64,000 nt of DNA from Megaustenia siamemsis. Its lineage: Eukaryota > Mollusca > Gastropoda > Stylommatophora > Ariophantidae. Below the pieces are notes generated by a model. The model saw only the letters and a program-made list of their open reading frames with translations, was not told the origin of the DNA and searched no databases. The stretch is taken from positions 17,115,511 through 17,179,510 of the forward strand of contig JAVIAB010000047.1 in NCBI GenBank assembly GCA_032433765.1, written 5' to 3'. Below are positions 1 to 10,751 of this stretch, piece by piece. Within the stretch, counting starts at the first letter, position 1, and each line of letters opens with the position of its first letter. The translations under genes were made by a program, and so were the position numbers.

Positions 1-133
1 CTCTTGTCCGAAATGTTAGACTAACACGTTCTTTTTGCTTGAATTGGTTGGCTGTGTTGTCCTCAACTGTTTTTCTTTACCTGGTAGCGATTCCTAGATA
101 TGCAAACGAGATTGATTACTGAAGTTCTCTGAG

Positions 134-465
134 TTAGAAGATGTCACGGGTAAGGTCATGGCAACGAAAACATTGGTGAGCAATGCTTGGATTTCTTATT
201 AGAAGATGTCACGGGTAAGGTCATGCAACGAAACATTGGTGAGCAATGCTTGGATTTCTTATTAGAAGATGTCACGGGTAAGGTCATGGCAACGAAACAT
301 TGGTGAGCAATGCTTGGATTTCTTATTAGAAGATGTCACGGGTAAGGTCATGGCAAACGAAACATTGGTGAGCAATGCTTGGATTTCTTATTAGAAGATG
401 TCACGGGTAAGGTCATGGCAACGAACATTGGTGAGCAATGCTTGGATTTCTTATTAGAAGATCAT
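134..465. repeat. 65-bp minisatellite, 5 copies
   Basis: About five head-to-tail copies of a 65-bp unit that begins TTAGAAGATGTCACGGGTAA and contains GAGCAATGCTTGGATTTC. Copies differ mainly by single-base indels. No long open frame crosses it. Confidence 0.95.
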
Positions 466-639
466 CTTCTTTATGTTGTTAATAATATCAAAAGAATCTG
501 TGCGTAGAATTTGTGTACCAAGAAAAAGATGTCGAAATGGTGAATATAAATCAATAATGGCAAACATTGGCTCATTATGGAGTCAATGACCACCTTATTA
601 GTTGTTGCAAGAGATTACTTAGTAACTGTAGAAGTGTGG

Positions 640-787
640 TCAGAGACAAAGAGGGAAAATACTAGATAGCTTGGTGTCATGGCATGGCAAACAGTAAACA
701 GTAGAACTGATACGATGCACTGTAGATAGAAGATTGTGGGAGGACATGATCGCCTACGTCAACCGGTATGGCACATGATGATGATGG
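640..787 (+). pseudogene. Family Q non-LTR RT C-terminal tail
   Basis: The last residues read like RRLWEDMIAYVNRYGT and are followed by a stop and an ATGATGATGATGG simple tail. This matches the end of the other family Q fragments in this window (RKLWRDMITYAS type). Only the extreme 3' end is present. The bases between 466 and 640 show nothing I recognise. Confidence 0.6.
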
Positions 788-825
788 TAGAAGTGTGATT
801 AGATCGAGTAAAGGAACATCAAAAC

Positions 826-999
826 CAGTCGCGGTAACATCTCAAGTAAGACAGGTCTGCATGTTGTTATCAATTACATTGACAAAATATACAAGGATGC
901 CAAATCACAGTGCGAAGGTATAAATGAACTACTTTTTGCTGACGATCAGGCTCTAATAGCTTGCGAAGAAAACAGAACTTCCACATCTCTGTCCATGAA
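826..999 (+). pseudogene. RT palm fragment with FADD box (non-LTR retrotransposon)
   Basis: Translation gives a run ending INELLFADDQALIACEEN, preceded by YIDKIYKDA. This is motif C (F/YADD, the catalytic aspartates) of a non-LTR reverse transcriptase and the stretch just before it. The upstream RT motifs are missing, so this is a 5'-truncated piece. The same element appears to resume at 1456 after an antisense insertion. The family assignment (P) rests on the downstream tail. Confidence 0.75.
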
Positions 1000-1455
1000 T
1001 CATCATCAAGTACTGGGTCTGCTGGCGTAGGTGATCATGTCTCTCCACAACTTTCGATCTCGACAGTTCTTTATCATTTCAGTTGTTGACCTTCTGCCAA
1101 GCCATTCTCTTAAGCTGTCTGGTATATTTTCTCTTTCCTTCCCTCTATCTCTTCGTCCTTCAATTTTCCAGTGTTACAATATATTCCAGCTTTTCTCTTC
1201 TCATTACATGGCCAAAAAATGATGATTATCTCTTCCTAATATTGGAAATTAGTTCTCTTTTTCCTTGGTCTCTTTCAGAACGTTTTCATTACTTTTCTTA
1301 GCTGTCCATGGTATTCTCAACATTCTTCTGTAAAAACATATGACTCTACAGACTCCAGTGATTTTCTTGTCTGTTGTCCTATTGTCCGTGATTCACATCC
1401 ATATGTTAAGACTGCTCTACATAACATTTAAGAACTCTTTTTCTTCTTTCTATGT
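1000..1455 (-). mobile_element. Family Q LINE 3' end inserted antisense into the RT above
   Basis: The left edge is CATCATCAAG followed by the antisense of the family Q tail (GGCGTAGGTGATCATGTCTC). It is flanked by similar short words, GTCCATGAAT on the left and GTACATGAAT on the right, a likely target-site duplication with one mismatch. The sense RT frame stops at the left edge and resumes at the right edge, as expected for an insertion. Confidence 0.65.
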
Positions 1456-2022
1456 ACATGAATAAAGAATGTAAAATGAATAACATGAAAAATAAGTACT
1501 GAAAAAAAACAGATGTAATATCAATAGGAAGACAAAAGAAGGCGGTAAACATAGATATAGAACAGCAAGTTATAAAACAAGTATCAAACTTTAAATATAT
1601 GGGAACGACATTATCTGTAGATGGTAAAATCGATTTTAAAAAGTAAACATAGATATAGAACAGCAAGTTATAAAACAAGTAACAATCTTTAAATATATGG
1701 GAACGACATTATCTGTAGATGGTAAAATCGATTTTAAAAGTAAACATAGATATAGAACAGCAAGTTATAAAACAAGTAACAATCTTTAAATATATGGGAA
1801 CGACATTATCTGTAGATGGTAAAATCGATTTTAAAAGTAAACATAGATATAGAACAGCAAGTTATAAAACAAGTAACAAACTTTAAATATATGGGAACGA
1901 CATTATCTGTAGATGGTAAAATCGATTTAAAAAAAAATTAGATAAACGATGCAATAAGGCAAATCCAAATATTAGGACAACTATTCCCGAGACTTCAACA
2001 CAAGGCAGTACCCATTACCACC
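1456..2022 (+). pseudogene. RT thumb region, internally expanded into a 97-bp array
   Basis: The sense frame resumes with ISIGRQKKAVNIDIEQQ and FKYMGTTLSVDGKIDF, the conserved post-palm segment of non-LTR RTs (an FKYLGSxIxxDG type motif). From 1545 to about 1930 this coding segment is present four times in tandem with a 97-97-98 bp period. After that the frame continues with a KRCNKAN type segment up to the SINE at 2034. Because 97 is not a multiple of three, the array itself breaks the frame. Confidence 0.75.
1545..1930. repeat. 97-bp minisatellite made from RT coding sequence, 4 copies
   Basis: The units start at 1545, 1643, 1740 and 1837, each with GTAAACATAGATATAGAACA. Units 2-4 are nearly identical and differ from unit 1 at a few bases. 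The unit is the RT segment encoding VNIDIEQQ through VDGKIDF. Confidence 0.93.
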
Positions 2023-2033
2023 AATAAACATCA

Positions 2034-2276
2034 AAAGTAAATGCCCCCGTCACGCCAAGTGGCGAATATGGTGTTAGTGATCATAAATTTTACAGACCTT
2101 CAGCACATGATTTGGGGTAATGTGGTCGGTATTACGCCCGTGCTGCTTTACTTTTCCCAGAAAAAAATCCGGTACCTATTAAAGGCTGAGTGAACCCGGA
2201 AGCCGTCAATTGGGATCGAACCCTACCTTTTGTCCTTGTAGTCCAGTTCACTAACCACTCAGCTATCTGGTTTCCT
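2034..2276 (-). mobile_element. SINE-A copy with target-site duplication
   Basis: An antisense copy of the tRNA-derived SINE-A. The direct repeat AATAAACATCA (2023-2033 and 2277-2287) flanks it. The tRNA-like head is cut short: the box A region stops at AGCTATCTGG. It interrupts the family P RT between 2022 and 2288. Confidence 0.9.
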
Positions 2277-2287
2277 AATAAACATCA

Positions 2288-2665
2288 TATACATAGTATA
2301 TTCAAAGAGATAGGCGCCTGTAGTAACCAGAAAAGACAAAATCAGAAATTATATTATAAAAGAAAGAGTAGGTATTGAGACAATCCAAAGCTGCATTCAG
2401 AAATAACAAACAAACTGGTTTACTCATCTAGAAAGAATGCCTTGTTATTCCTTACCATACAAAGCACATATTAAAGAAGGAGAAGAAAGAAGAGCAAGAA
2501 GGTAGACCTAGAGTTAGATTAAGAGGAAACATCAAAGAAAAGCTACAACAACATCAACTGACAATGAGTGAAGCCGCCACTGGGGCGAGATTCAGAAATT
2601 TGTAATCTCCTCGACACACGACCAGGTACAAGAAGTGAAGAAAGGCGAAAGAGAAAATGATAGTA
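2288..2665 (+). pseudogene. Family P RT C-terminal tail
   Basis: Across several frames it reads KIRNYIIKERVGIETIQS, NWFTHLERMPCYSLPYKAHI and a GRPRVRLRGNI type stretch. That is the usual C-terminus of this RT group (WFGHxxRM, then GRPRxxW). At least two frameshifts and in-frame stops are visible. It continues the element broken by the SINE at 2034. Confidence 0.75.
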
Positions 2666-2685
2666 GTATAGCAGGAAGGACCATG

Positions 2686-2925
2686 CATAACTGTTATCAA
2701 TAACTAGTTGAGGTGGTGGTATAGAGAGAACATAACTGTTATCAATAACTAGTTGAGGTGGTGGTACAGAGAGAACATAATTGTTATCAATAACTAGTTG
2801 AGGTGGTGGTACAGAGATAACATAACTGTTATCAATAACCTAGTTGAGGTGGTAGTACAGAAAGAACATACCTGTTATCAATAACTAGTTGAGGTGATTG
2901 TACAGAGAGAACACAAGTATTATCA
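2686..2925. repeat. 45-bp minisatellite, about 5 copies
   Basis: The unit contains CATAACTGTTATCAATAACT followed by AGTTGAGGTGGTGGTA. The last copy is degenerate. The bases from 2926 to 3220 hold nothing I can name. Confidence 0.92.
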
Positions 2926-3224
2926 ATAATTATGATGTGGAACACTATACTACAAGTGTATAAAAATTATCAATAATTAGATGGCACTGTGGTGCAAGGA
3001 GAACAAAAGTGTAATCGTTATTTTCTTAATCTCTTCTGAGGATTTTGTTGAACTGTGTTCAGCACCATTCGGCCCAGCCCACCGTCTTCAATAAAACCAC
3101 AACACTAACTAACTAAGGCCTCATAACGCTTCAGTCCCATACCAACAGTGCTGACGTTTGAAATTATTCTTTTATGTTGAAACTGTTTGTTCTATTAATA
3201 TCAACAACATCATGTCAATATAGT

Positions 3225-3625
3225 GACGAACGTGTTGATAAAGTGGGAAAACGTGGAGGTCATGACTTGCACAGGCCTCCCGAATATCTACACGCTGCTA
3301 AAACAACGTAGGTTACGCTGGCTTGGCCATGTACACCGAATGACAGATGGCCGCATACAGAAAGATATACTTACGGACAACTGGCAGATGGTAAAAGAAC
3401 TAGGGGGCGCCCAAAACTTTGATTTGTAGATGTGTGTAAACGTGACATGAAGACTCTGAACATAAACCCTGCAGCATGGGAAGACAAAGCTGCAGACCGC
3501 AATCTCTGGAAACACACTCTAAAGGTTCACCTCAAACAAGACGCAGACAGATTCATAGAGAAAGAGAATACACGACGAAGAAAAGAAAAGAAAAATAACA
3601 TTTCTAGGAGCACTGAAAAATACAT
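3225..3625 (+). pseudogene. Family T RT C-terminal tail
   Basis: The first part reads LLKQRRLRWLGHVHRMTDGR, then IQKDILTDNW. After a frameshift near 3425 it continues VCKRDMKTLNINPAAWEDKA, ADRNLWKHTL. This matches the standard tail of a large group of non-LTR RTs (RRLRWxGHVxRM, RPKLRFxDVCKRDMK, WExxAxDRxxW). The final lysine-rich residues run into the minisatellite at 3628. It is a 5'-truncated dead copy. Confidence 0.8.
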
Positions 3626-3627
3626 AG

Positions 3628-3998
3628 TCAACTATGACTGACGGAGACTACTATAGTCAACTATGACTGACGGAGTCTATTATAGTCAACTATGACTGAC
3701 GGAGACTACTATAGTCAACTATGGCTGACGGAGGCTACTATAGTCAACTATGACTGACGGAGGCTACTATAGTCAACTATGACTGACGGAGACTACTATA
3801 GTCAACTATGACTGACGGAGATACTATAGTCAACTATGACTGACGGAGACTACTTTAGTCAACTATGGTTGACGGAGACTACTTTAGTCAACTATGGTTG
3901 ACGGAGACTACTTTAGTCAACTATGACTGACGGAGACTACTATAGTCAACTATGACTGACGGAGACTACTTTAGTCAACTATGGTTGACGGAGACTAA
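3628..3998. repeat. 29-bp minisatellite, about 13 copies
   Basis: The unit contains ATAGTCAACTATGACTGACG and then GAGACTACT. The same unit, reverse-complemented, forms the large array at 20260-21880. Confidence 0.95.
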
Positions 3999-4089
3999 CT
4001 ACTACTACTACTATTCATGTCGAGCGTTTTTCTTTCTTGAAATTAATAACTGTTTCCATATATTTTATTTAAGTGTGAATGTATATAGA

Positions 4090-4320
4090 ATTTTTTTTAT
4101 TTATGAAAATAAGATCAAAAACACAACATAACGATTCTTCAATAAACGTTGCGAGAACACCAGGGCCACGGACCAACCACACAAAAATATGGGTTGGAAT
4201 ATTAGAAACACTAGGAAACATTACAGCAGCAGAGGCGAACTAAAGAGCAAAAGCCTGCATATAATATATCTCCCTCGACGCTGAAAGCAGACGAGGAAGG
4301 ACAGAAGAAGTAGATTGAAA
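4090..4320 (+). pseudogene. Family P LINE 3' end
   Basis: This is closely similar to 24940-25130: both carry CTTCAATAAACGTTGCGAGA, an ACATTACAGCAGCAGAGG type stretch and a CTCCCTCGACGCTGAAAG type end. Only the extreme C-terminus and 3' end remain. Confidence 0.65.
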
Positions 4321-5502
4321 ATAAGGCAAGGCACAATGTTGTTAGGTGATTTTATCAAAATCAGCAAGTTCGTTTAATTCAAAGGAATGTTGGTTTTAAA
4401 AAAAATATTATTGTTGCATTCTAAGGCTAGATGTTGTAAGTTGATGGTGAGGTGGAGGAATTGGGGGGGGGGGGGGGGGGGTGGCGGAGTTATCTACAAC
4501 CTTGGCGTGATGGGGAGCGAGTGGGTGAATCTTACTCAGAGGTTGTAATCACTTTTATTCAGCCTTGGTGTGATGGGTGGGGAAATGGTAGTGGTCGAGG
4601 GGCAGACAGGGGAGAGAAGGTTCCTCAGCCTTGTACTCACTCACTACAGGCTTGGTGAAGTGAGGCTGGAATGGATGTAGGTGAGGGTATAAGAGGGAGG
4701 GAGACAAACCTTACCCCACAGCAGTAATGACTTTCTACAGTTCTGGCGTGAAGAAAGCGGAGTCTAGAAACGAGAATTGGAGCATAGAGCTGCCAGCTGA
4801 TGGTGGTTTAACGAGTTTGTGTTTTTGTGTTAGTGCTACGCCATCTCCCGCCCCACCCCCTACTTCCCCTTCTCTTCTTTATTCCCAACTGCAGACTCCA
4901 GGAGTGCAGCCTTAACTCTTGTACCATCGACCTAACAGAACGCCGACCCCTGGTAACAAGTTTGCACACATTTACTCACCCCTGGCGCCAGAGTTTCCAG
5001 GTTATCCTGTCTGAAGCCCTTACAAAAAAAATCAACTCGCTCTCATGGCGCGAAAGAACATCGCCTTGCTCCTAAATTAGCGCCATTTTTTCCCCTTGGC
5101 AACAAAAATTGACTGAGTAAACACCTCAAAATTTGCGCGCGCATATTTTAGGCAATCGTCTGTTTTCGACATATAGGCTCGACGAAACGTGTTGTTTGTT
5201 GCTTTCTATTTTTCTACGATGTTTTAATTGTTGGGTGTAAACTTTCTTAGTCAAAATATTACTCGTTTTATTCTGCACTTATTCTTGCTTTTGCTCACGA
5301 ACCGGTAAGTTGTTTCTGGTCTGTTATCCTTGTGGTGTGTTGTAGGAAATACTAACCTATTCCTACTTGCAAGGTTTGCGTCGAATCCATCGAAGTGTGC
5401 CCCAGTGCTGGCCCACGTATTTGATTTTCTAGTTTAGGTTTGTGTGTGTTGTTTATGCTCCAGCAGAAGACCAGTATGAAGCCGTAAAGTCAAACTGTTT
5501 TA
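4321..5502. other. Unassigned stretch
   Basis: There is a G homopolymer (about 18 bases) near 4465-4482. Frames are short and without recognisable motifs. I see no repeat relation to the rest of the window. Confidence 0.5.
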
Positions 5503-5955
5503 TGTTGTCTGTAGACACTGTAAACTTGACTTGTACCTTGTAGCTCCTAATGAAGTAGAGGACAGCAACCACACCCTGTCAACAGTTCGGTGTTGTCTGT
5601 AGACACTGTAAACTTGACTTATACCTTGTAGCTCATAATGAAGTAGAGGACAGCAACCACACCCTGTCAACAGTTCGGTGTTGTCTGTAGACACTGTAAA
5701 CTTGACTTGTACCTTGTAGCTCCTAATGAAGTAGAGGACAGCAACCACCACCCTGTCAACAGTTCGGTGTTGTCTGTAGACACTGTAAACTTGACTTGTA
5801 CCTTGTAGCTCCTAATGAAGTAGAGGACAGCAACCACACCCTGTCAACAGTTCGGTGTTGTCTGTAGACACTGTAAACTTGACTTGTACCTTGTAGCTCC
5901 TAATGAAGTAAAGGACAGCAACCACACCCTGTCAACATGACCCGGTTCGGTGTTG
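5503..5955. repeat. 88-bp minisatellite, 5 copies
   Basis: Units begin TGTTGTCTGTAGACACTGTA at 5503, 5591, 5679, 5768 and 5856 and are nearly identical. The small antisense frames here belong to the repeat. Confidence 0.95.
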
Positions 5956-5999
5956 TCTCCTCCAAATGAACCCGGACCTGTTTGCTTCTGTCTCGACGT

Positions 6000-6530
6000 T
6001 TCTTCTTCGGGTCTAGTTTGGCTTTCCCACTTTCCTAGTTCTTGTGGTTTCCAGTTTCAGTAACAATCTTGCAATTTTCCTCGATGTCTATCGCAACCTA
6101 TGACAATCCACCGCCATTCCTTGAGCGATCTCCTTTCCTACTGCTATCTGTGCAGTTCTTTCGCAAAGATTTTCGTTTGCTCCTAGTCATTCTGACTTGT
6201 TTCAGCCCTGAAGCTGGGTACTTGCTGCTCGAAGCTAGTTGCATTTTATGATACATTTTTCTCTTTCTCGTTTTCCATTTTATATATCTTGACGCCCATC
6301 CCATCTCTCCTCATGTAGTATTCATTTCTCTCTTCCCTCTCCTATCTTATTTCAACATCCTACTTTCCTCTCCCTCCACTTTATCATCTAACATGTAGTT
6401 ATAGATAATTGTGCTTCACCGTTTGTTGTCGTTGTCCTTGTATTCTGAAGAAAAGCCACAGGCCGAAACGTCAGTATTGTGCTGTGTTCCTTCCTTGTAA
6501 AGCTGTCACCATACGTTGGAGTGTTTAGCA
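6000..6530 (+). other. Pyrimidine-rich repeat end with GAAACGTC hairpin motif
   Basis: A CT-rich stretch is followed at 6444-6472 by CTGAAGA, a short GCC/GGC hairpin and GAAACGTC. A degenerate version (CTGAAGCTGGGTACTTGCTG then CTCGAAGCT) lies near 6209-6237. The layout resembles that downstream of the Penelope-like remnant at 62255, so this may be the 3' part of such an element. No protein remnant is visible here. Confidence 0.45.
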
Positions 6531-8084
6531 CACCCCACCGATGGCTCTTTTCGTTTGCCATTTTATTTGGCCATCTAGTCACTGTAAAACTACAATCATT
6601 TTTTCCCTATGCTTATGCTTTTCCTATCCAGACTAACCCGCAATAGCCTCTCGATTGTCTTCCCTTGAACTCCACTGGATGACATTTCTTCTATTGATGT
6701 CTTCTGTCTTAATGATCTATTCAGCTCAAACATTTACATGTTATCGCAGTGTACATTTTATTTATTTCTTGGACTTTTTTTTTTTTCTTGGGCAGAATTT
6801 TACTGCTTCATATGGAAAAAAAAAAAAAAAAATTCAGAGAATTCTTGTCATGCAGCTTGTATGAAATAACAAGCGTGTGAGCTTCCCTTTTTCTTGTTCC
6901 TTAACATTCAGACCGGTATAATAGCTGTCCTGGAATTTCAAATATTATACATTATTCGAGCGTTATTTTTTTTCTCTAGTTGATATCTTCTGTGTGTTCT
7001 CCGTCTAGTATTACTACATTTATCAAGTTTTGAAATATGTTTTTGCAACTGCAAGATTCCAACACTTTACATTGTCAGAAGTCAAGAAGAAGAAAGAAAG
7101 AAAGAAAGAAAGAAAGAATTTGCGCTCGAGATGCCTCGAGTATGGCGCATAGAGAAATATGTCTTTAAAGTGTATCAATTTGATAAACAGCACATTTTTG
7201 GGAATATGTGGTCAGAACTACTTCAGGCCATCTCTCTTTCCCATAAACAAATATCAACGACCTGTGTGTGGCTGATGTAAGCCACTCATGCCTTGAGCAA
7301 TCAATTCTGCCCACTCACAGTGTCCGTACCGCTGGCTTTTATTTCGTGGAAGTGCTAACGGAAGTGAGGAAAAACTTAATTATGTTTGTAACTTCGTTAG
7401 ATCGACGATTACAACTCTTCATCCGCCCTTGAAAAAACTCTTTAACTGAGAGCGCATGTTTAGAGCTATTGGACACTTCAACATGACATTTTTGTGTTTT
7501 AGATTACTTTCCGTCTTTGATCCATACTCACTTGATCAGACTAGCCATCACGATGAGGTAGAGTAGGATCTTGCTCAATTATGGTTCACTTATCTTAATT
7601 CAGGCCGATAGCTGTCAGTCGCTGACCAATTCCTGACCAGGTGCAGCTCATCGTCGTGTTCCCAATGGCCAGTATTTGAAAACTATTAATATCCTTATAT
7701 TTCATGACTTATGTATCTTTAAAACACATTGAACTACATTACAAAACACATACAACTAGTACGTGGACACCGCACTTGAGTCGTAAACTCCTCCGCAAAA
7801 CAACGGAGACTAGATTACATTTTATTCGTCCGCCATCTTAACCGGAAACGCAGATTATACGATATGCAAATGTAAATATTCTAACGTAAACTTGATCTTA
7901 GGAAGCTAATTTTTCTAGTTACATTCTGCTACCAATGCCAGACATGGGTAACCGTTGAAAGGCGCAGACGTTAAATCATTTCATGCGAAATGAGATACTT
8001 AAGGAATGTCAGGAACAAAACAAAGAGGGATATAGTGAAAGATGAAACTCTGATAAGTACACCAGGTATGATCTTTCTCCTACT
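6531..8084. other. Unassigned stretch
   Basis: Mostly AT-rich single-copy-looking sequence. It holds homopolymer runs near 6776-6829 and an (AAAG)n microsatellite at about 7088-7117. No coding motif is recognised. Confidence 0.45.
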
Positions 8085-8190
8085 TAACGTTCACTCGTTA
8101 AGTGGGCGTGTATGTGTTGTGTCGCTAGTTTACGACAATCTGCGCTTTCAGCCTAACACATATTTGGCAAGGGTACATTTCTACTTTTAG
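8085..8190. repeat. Dispersed repeat fragment (TAAGTGGGCGTG type)
   Basis: It contains TAAGTGGGCGTGTATGTGTT followed by GTGTCGCTAGTTTACGACA. Clear relatives lie at 38650-38765, and a weaker one at 29740-29815. Its nature is unknown. Confidence 0.6.
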
Positions 8191-8221
8191 CAATTCTTAC
8201 GATAGTTGTGGACCATATATA

Positions 8222-8475
8222 GGGAGCCGCGAAAGCTCAGAGTTAGTGAACTGGACTATAAAGGACAAGATGTCGGGTTCAATAATGATCGACGGCTTCC
8301 AGATTCACCCAGCCTTAAACGGGTACTGGAATTTTTTGGGGGGAAGGTAAAGCGGCACGGGCATAATACTGATGACATAACTCCAAAACATCATGTACTG
8401 AAGGTCTGTGCTAATTATGGTCACTAGCACCATATTCCCTATAATTTCGTGTGGCGTGACGGAGCACTTTACTTT
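8222..8475 (+). mobile_element. SINE-A copy, full length, diverged
   Basis: It starts GGGAGCCGCGAAAGCTCAG (box A region) and ends near GGAGCACTTTACTTT. It is more diverged than other copies: the box B region reads GGGTTCAATAATG instead of GGTTCGATCCC. No clear target-site duplication was found. Confidence 0.85.
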
Positions 8476-8507
8476 AACATTGTATGGGCCACATATGACT
8501 TACTCTT

Positions 8508-8795
8508 TTAGATTTTTAACTACTAATGATTCTTTCTTAAATGTGATTTTTAACTACTAATGATTCTTTCTTAAATGTGATTTTTAACTACTAATGATTC
8601 TTTCTTGAATGTGATTTTTAACTACTAATGATTCTTTCTTAAATGTGATTTTTAACTACTAATGATTCTTTCTGAATGTGATTTTTAACTACTAATGATT
8701 CTTTCTTAAATGTGATTTTTAACTACTAATGATTCTTTCTTAAATGTGATTTTTAACTACTAATGATTCTTTCTTAAATGTGATTTTTAAGAAAA
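8508..8795. repeat. 34-bp minisatellite, about 8 copies
   Basis: The unit contains TTTTTAACTACTAATGATTC followed by TTTCTTAAATGTGA. It is highly homogeneous. Confidence 0.95.
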
Positions 8796-8799
8796 TCCC

Positions 8800-9185
8800 A
8801 TTTAAGAAAGATTCAATACATGTGAGATGCGATGCTTGAGAAAAAGTAACAAACAACACAAGAAGAGATAGAATACCAAATGAAACCATAAGAAAAATGG
8901 TAGGAACAAAACCCTGCCAAGAATATATAGAACAACAACAACTTAAATGGTTTGGCCACCTGGTCAGAATGAATCCTCACCAATCACCATCAAAGGCGTT
9001 CATCTCGAGAATGCATGGAAAAAGACCAAGAGGAAAACCAAGAAGAAGATGGATAAATGCAGTGATAGAGACATGTAATAACAAAACAAAAAAAATCACT
9101 AATTCAGACCGTTCGAGCAGCTCAAGAACGACAAATGATATAACCACGACACCTTTTAGGTATCAGTGAAAGGAGAAAAAAAAGA
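8800..9185 (+). pseudogene. Family P RT C-terminal tail
   Basis: The frame starting near 8897 reads KPCQEYIEQQQLKWFGHLVR, then MNPHQSPSKAF and GKRPRGKPRRRWINAV. This is the WFGHLxRM and RGKPRxRWI signature of non-LTR RT tails. The C-terminus runs into an A-rich end. Upstream parts are lost. Confidence 0.8.
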
Positions 9186-9348
9186 AGAATGATTTTTTTA
9201 TCGTGGATAGAATGCACATGGAGCTTTCTGCTTTCTGCCATTATCCGAGATGGACAGATTTAGGATCCCACTACCTAGAGACCATGGGAGGGTGAAGTCA
9301 CAAAGATCCACTGATTCCAGAATCCGCATCATTGGACATATAGTAAGT

Positions 9349-9566
9349 AAAAAAGTAAAGAGCCCCATCACCCCAAGTGGCATATAGGGAATATGGTGTT
9401 AGTGACCATAATTTTTACAAACCTTCGGAACATGATTTCATGGTAATGTGGTCGGTATTACGCCCGTGCCGCATTACTTTCCCAGAAAAAATTCCGGTAC
9501 CCACTTAAGGCTGGGCGAACCCGGAAGCCGTCGGTCAGGATCGAACCCGGCCTCTATCATTGGACT
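9349..9566 (-). mobile_element. SINE-A copy, 5' truncated
   Basis: Antisense SINE-A from the AAAGTAAAG end through the GAACCCGG region. The box A half of the tRNA head is absent. The neighbouring sequence carries the word CATTGGACATAT both before (near 9330) and after it (near 9670). Confidence 0.8.
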
Positions 9567-9719
9567 GTTTGAAAAAAAAAGTAGAAAAAAGTGGTATGGT
9601 AACAGCTTTACGTGGTATTGAACAAAACACTCGCATCTCTTTGCGTCATGACGCTATTACTCATCTGTCATTGGACATATTCTGTATTTTTTTTTCCTTC
9701 TGATGCGACAATTCTAACC

Positions 9720-10185
9720 TGTTGCCCCTGTTGCCTCTGTTGCCCCTGTTGCCTCTGTTGCTCCTGTTGCCTCTGCTGCCCTGTTGCCCATGTTGTCCCT
9801 GTTGCTCCTGTTGTCCCTGTTGCCTCTGTTGCCCTGTTGTCCCTTTTGCTTCTGTTTCTCCTGTTGTCCCTGTTGCCTCTGTTGCCCCTGTTGTCACTGT
9901 TGTCCCTGTTGCCTCTGTTGCCCCTGTTGTCCCTGTTGCCTCTGTTGCTCCTGTTGTCCCTGTTGTCTCTGTTGTCCCTGTTTCCCCAGTTGTCCCTGTT
10001 ACCTATGTTGCTCATGTTGCCTCTGTTGCTCCTGTTGTCCCTGTTGCCTCTGTTCCCCTGTTGCCTCTGTTGTCCCATTTGCCTCTGTTGCCCCTGTTGC
10101 CTCTGTTGTCCCTGTTGCATCTGTTGCCTCTGTTGCCCCTGTTGTCCCTGTTGCCCCAGTTGCCTCTGTTGCCCTGTTGCCCATT
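9720..10185. repeat. 9-bp unit array (TGTTGCCYC / TGTTGTCCC)
   Basis: Roughly fifty imperfect copies of a 9-bp unit. Since 9 is a multiple of three, all three plus-strand frames give long Val/Pro/Leu/Cys-rich translations and the minus strand gives Gly-Asn-Arg or Gln-Gly translations. I treat these as byproducts of the repeat, not genes: composition is fixed by the unit, and there is no homologous domain or gene context. Confidence 0.9.
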
Positions 10186-10369
10186 TCTCCGTCCTTGCAG
10201 GAGAAACCTTCTATCAAGTTTTCAGTCCATGAGGCCAGATGTGCTGCCCCGTTGCACATGATAAAATTAGAGTTTCCAAATATTAAATATATTTGGCACC
10301 TGACCAGAATGAAACTCGACCAAGGTATAACATGAGCACACTAAAAGAAAATATCAAATTTTCAAGAAG

Positions 10370-10690
10370 GGGGACTGGTTGGTCTCGAGGCAAGACGCTG
10401 GCTTCGAGACAGAGAGGTTGTGGGTTCAAATCCCGGCTGCACCAGCTGGGATTTTTATTTATGATTTCTCTCTGCGGCAACCACCCCTGGTCTCAGCAGC
10501 GAGGCTCGGCCTGAAATGTCAATTACTCATTCACGGAAAAAATACGAATACGTCCGAAGTCGGAGTTATCTGCCTGTGCGGCGAGGGACCCCTATGTCCA
10601 GGGAAAAACTGGACTAGCGCGCAAAAAAAAAATTCAGATTCAGTTCCTAGTCTCTAAGGACTTCGTCAGATGTCAGAGCTGGCGAACGAA
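10370..10690 (+). mobile_element. tRNA-derived SINE, D/E type
   Basis: The head has a box A-like TGGTCTCGAGGCAAGACG and a box B-like GGGTTCAAATCCCGG. The body ends with TGCCTGTGCGGCGAGGGACC and a GACTTCGTCAGATGTCAGAG type segment. The tail is shared with the SINE-E copy at 43172 and with SINE-D copies. Confidence 0.8.
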
Positions 10691-10751
10691 AAAAAAAATT
10701 CAAGACAAAAGGACAACTCGGGAAAATGTAGATAGGCGAAATCACTAAACA

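Noticed and set aside
9612..10335. Frames of 150-206 codons, including collagen-like or Val/Pro-rich translations
   Set aside because: A 9-bp repeat keeps every frame open on both strands; no domain or start context.
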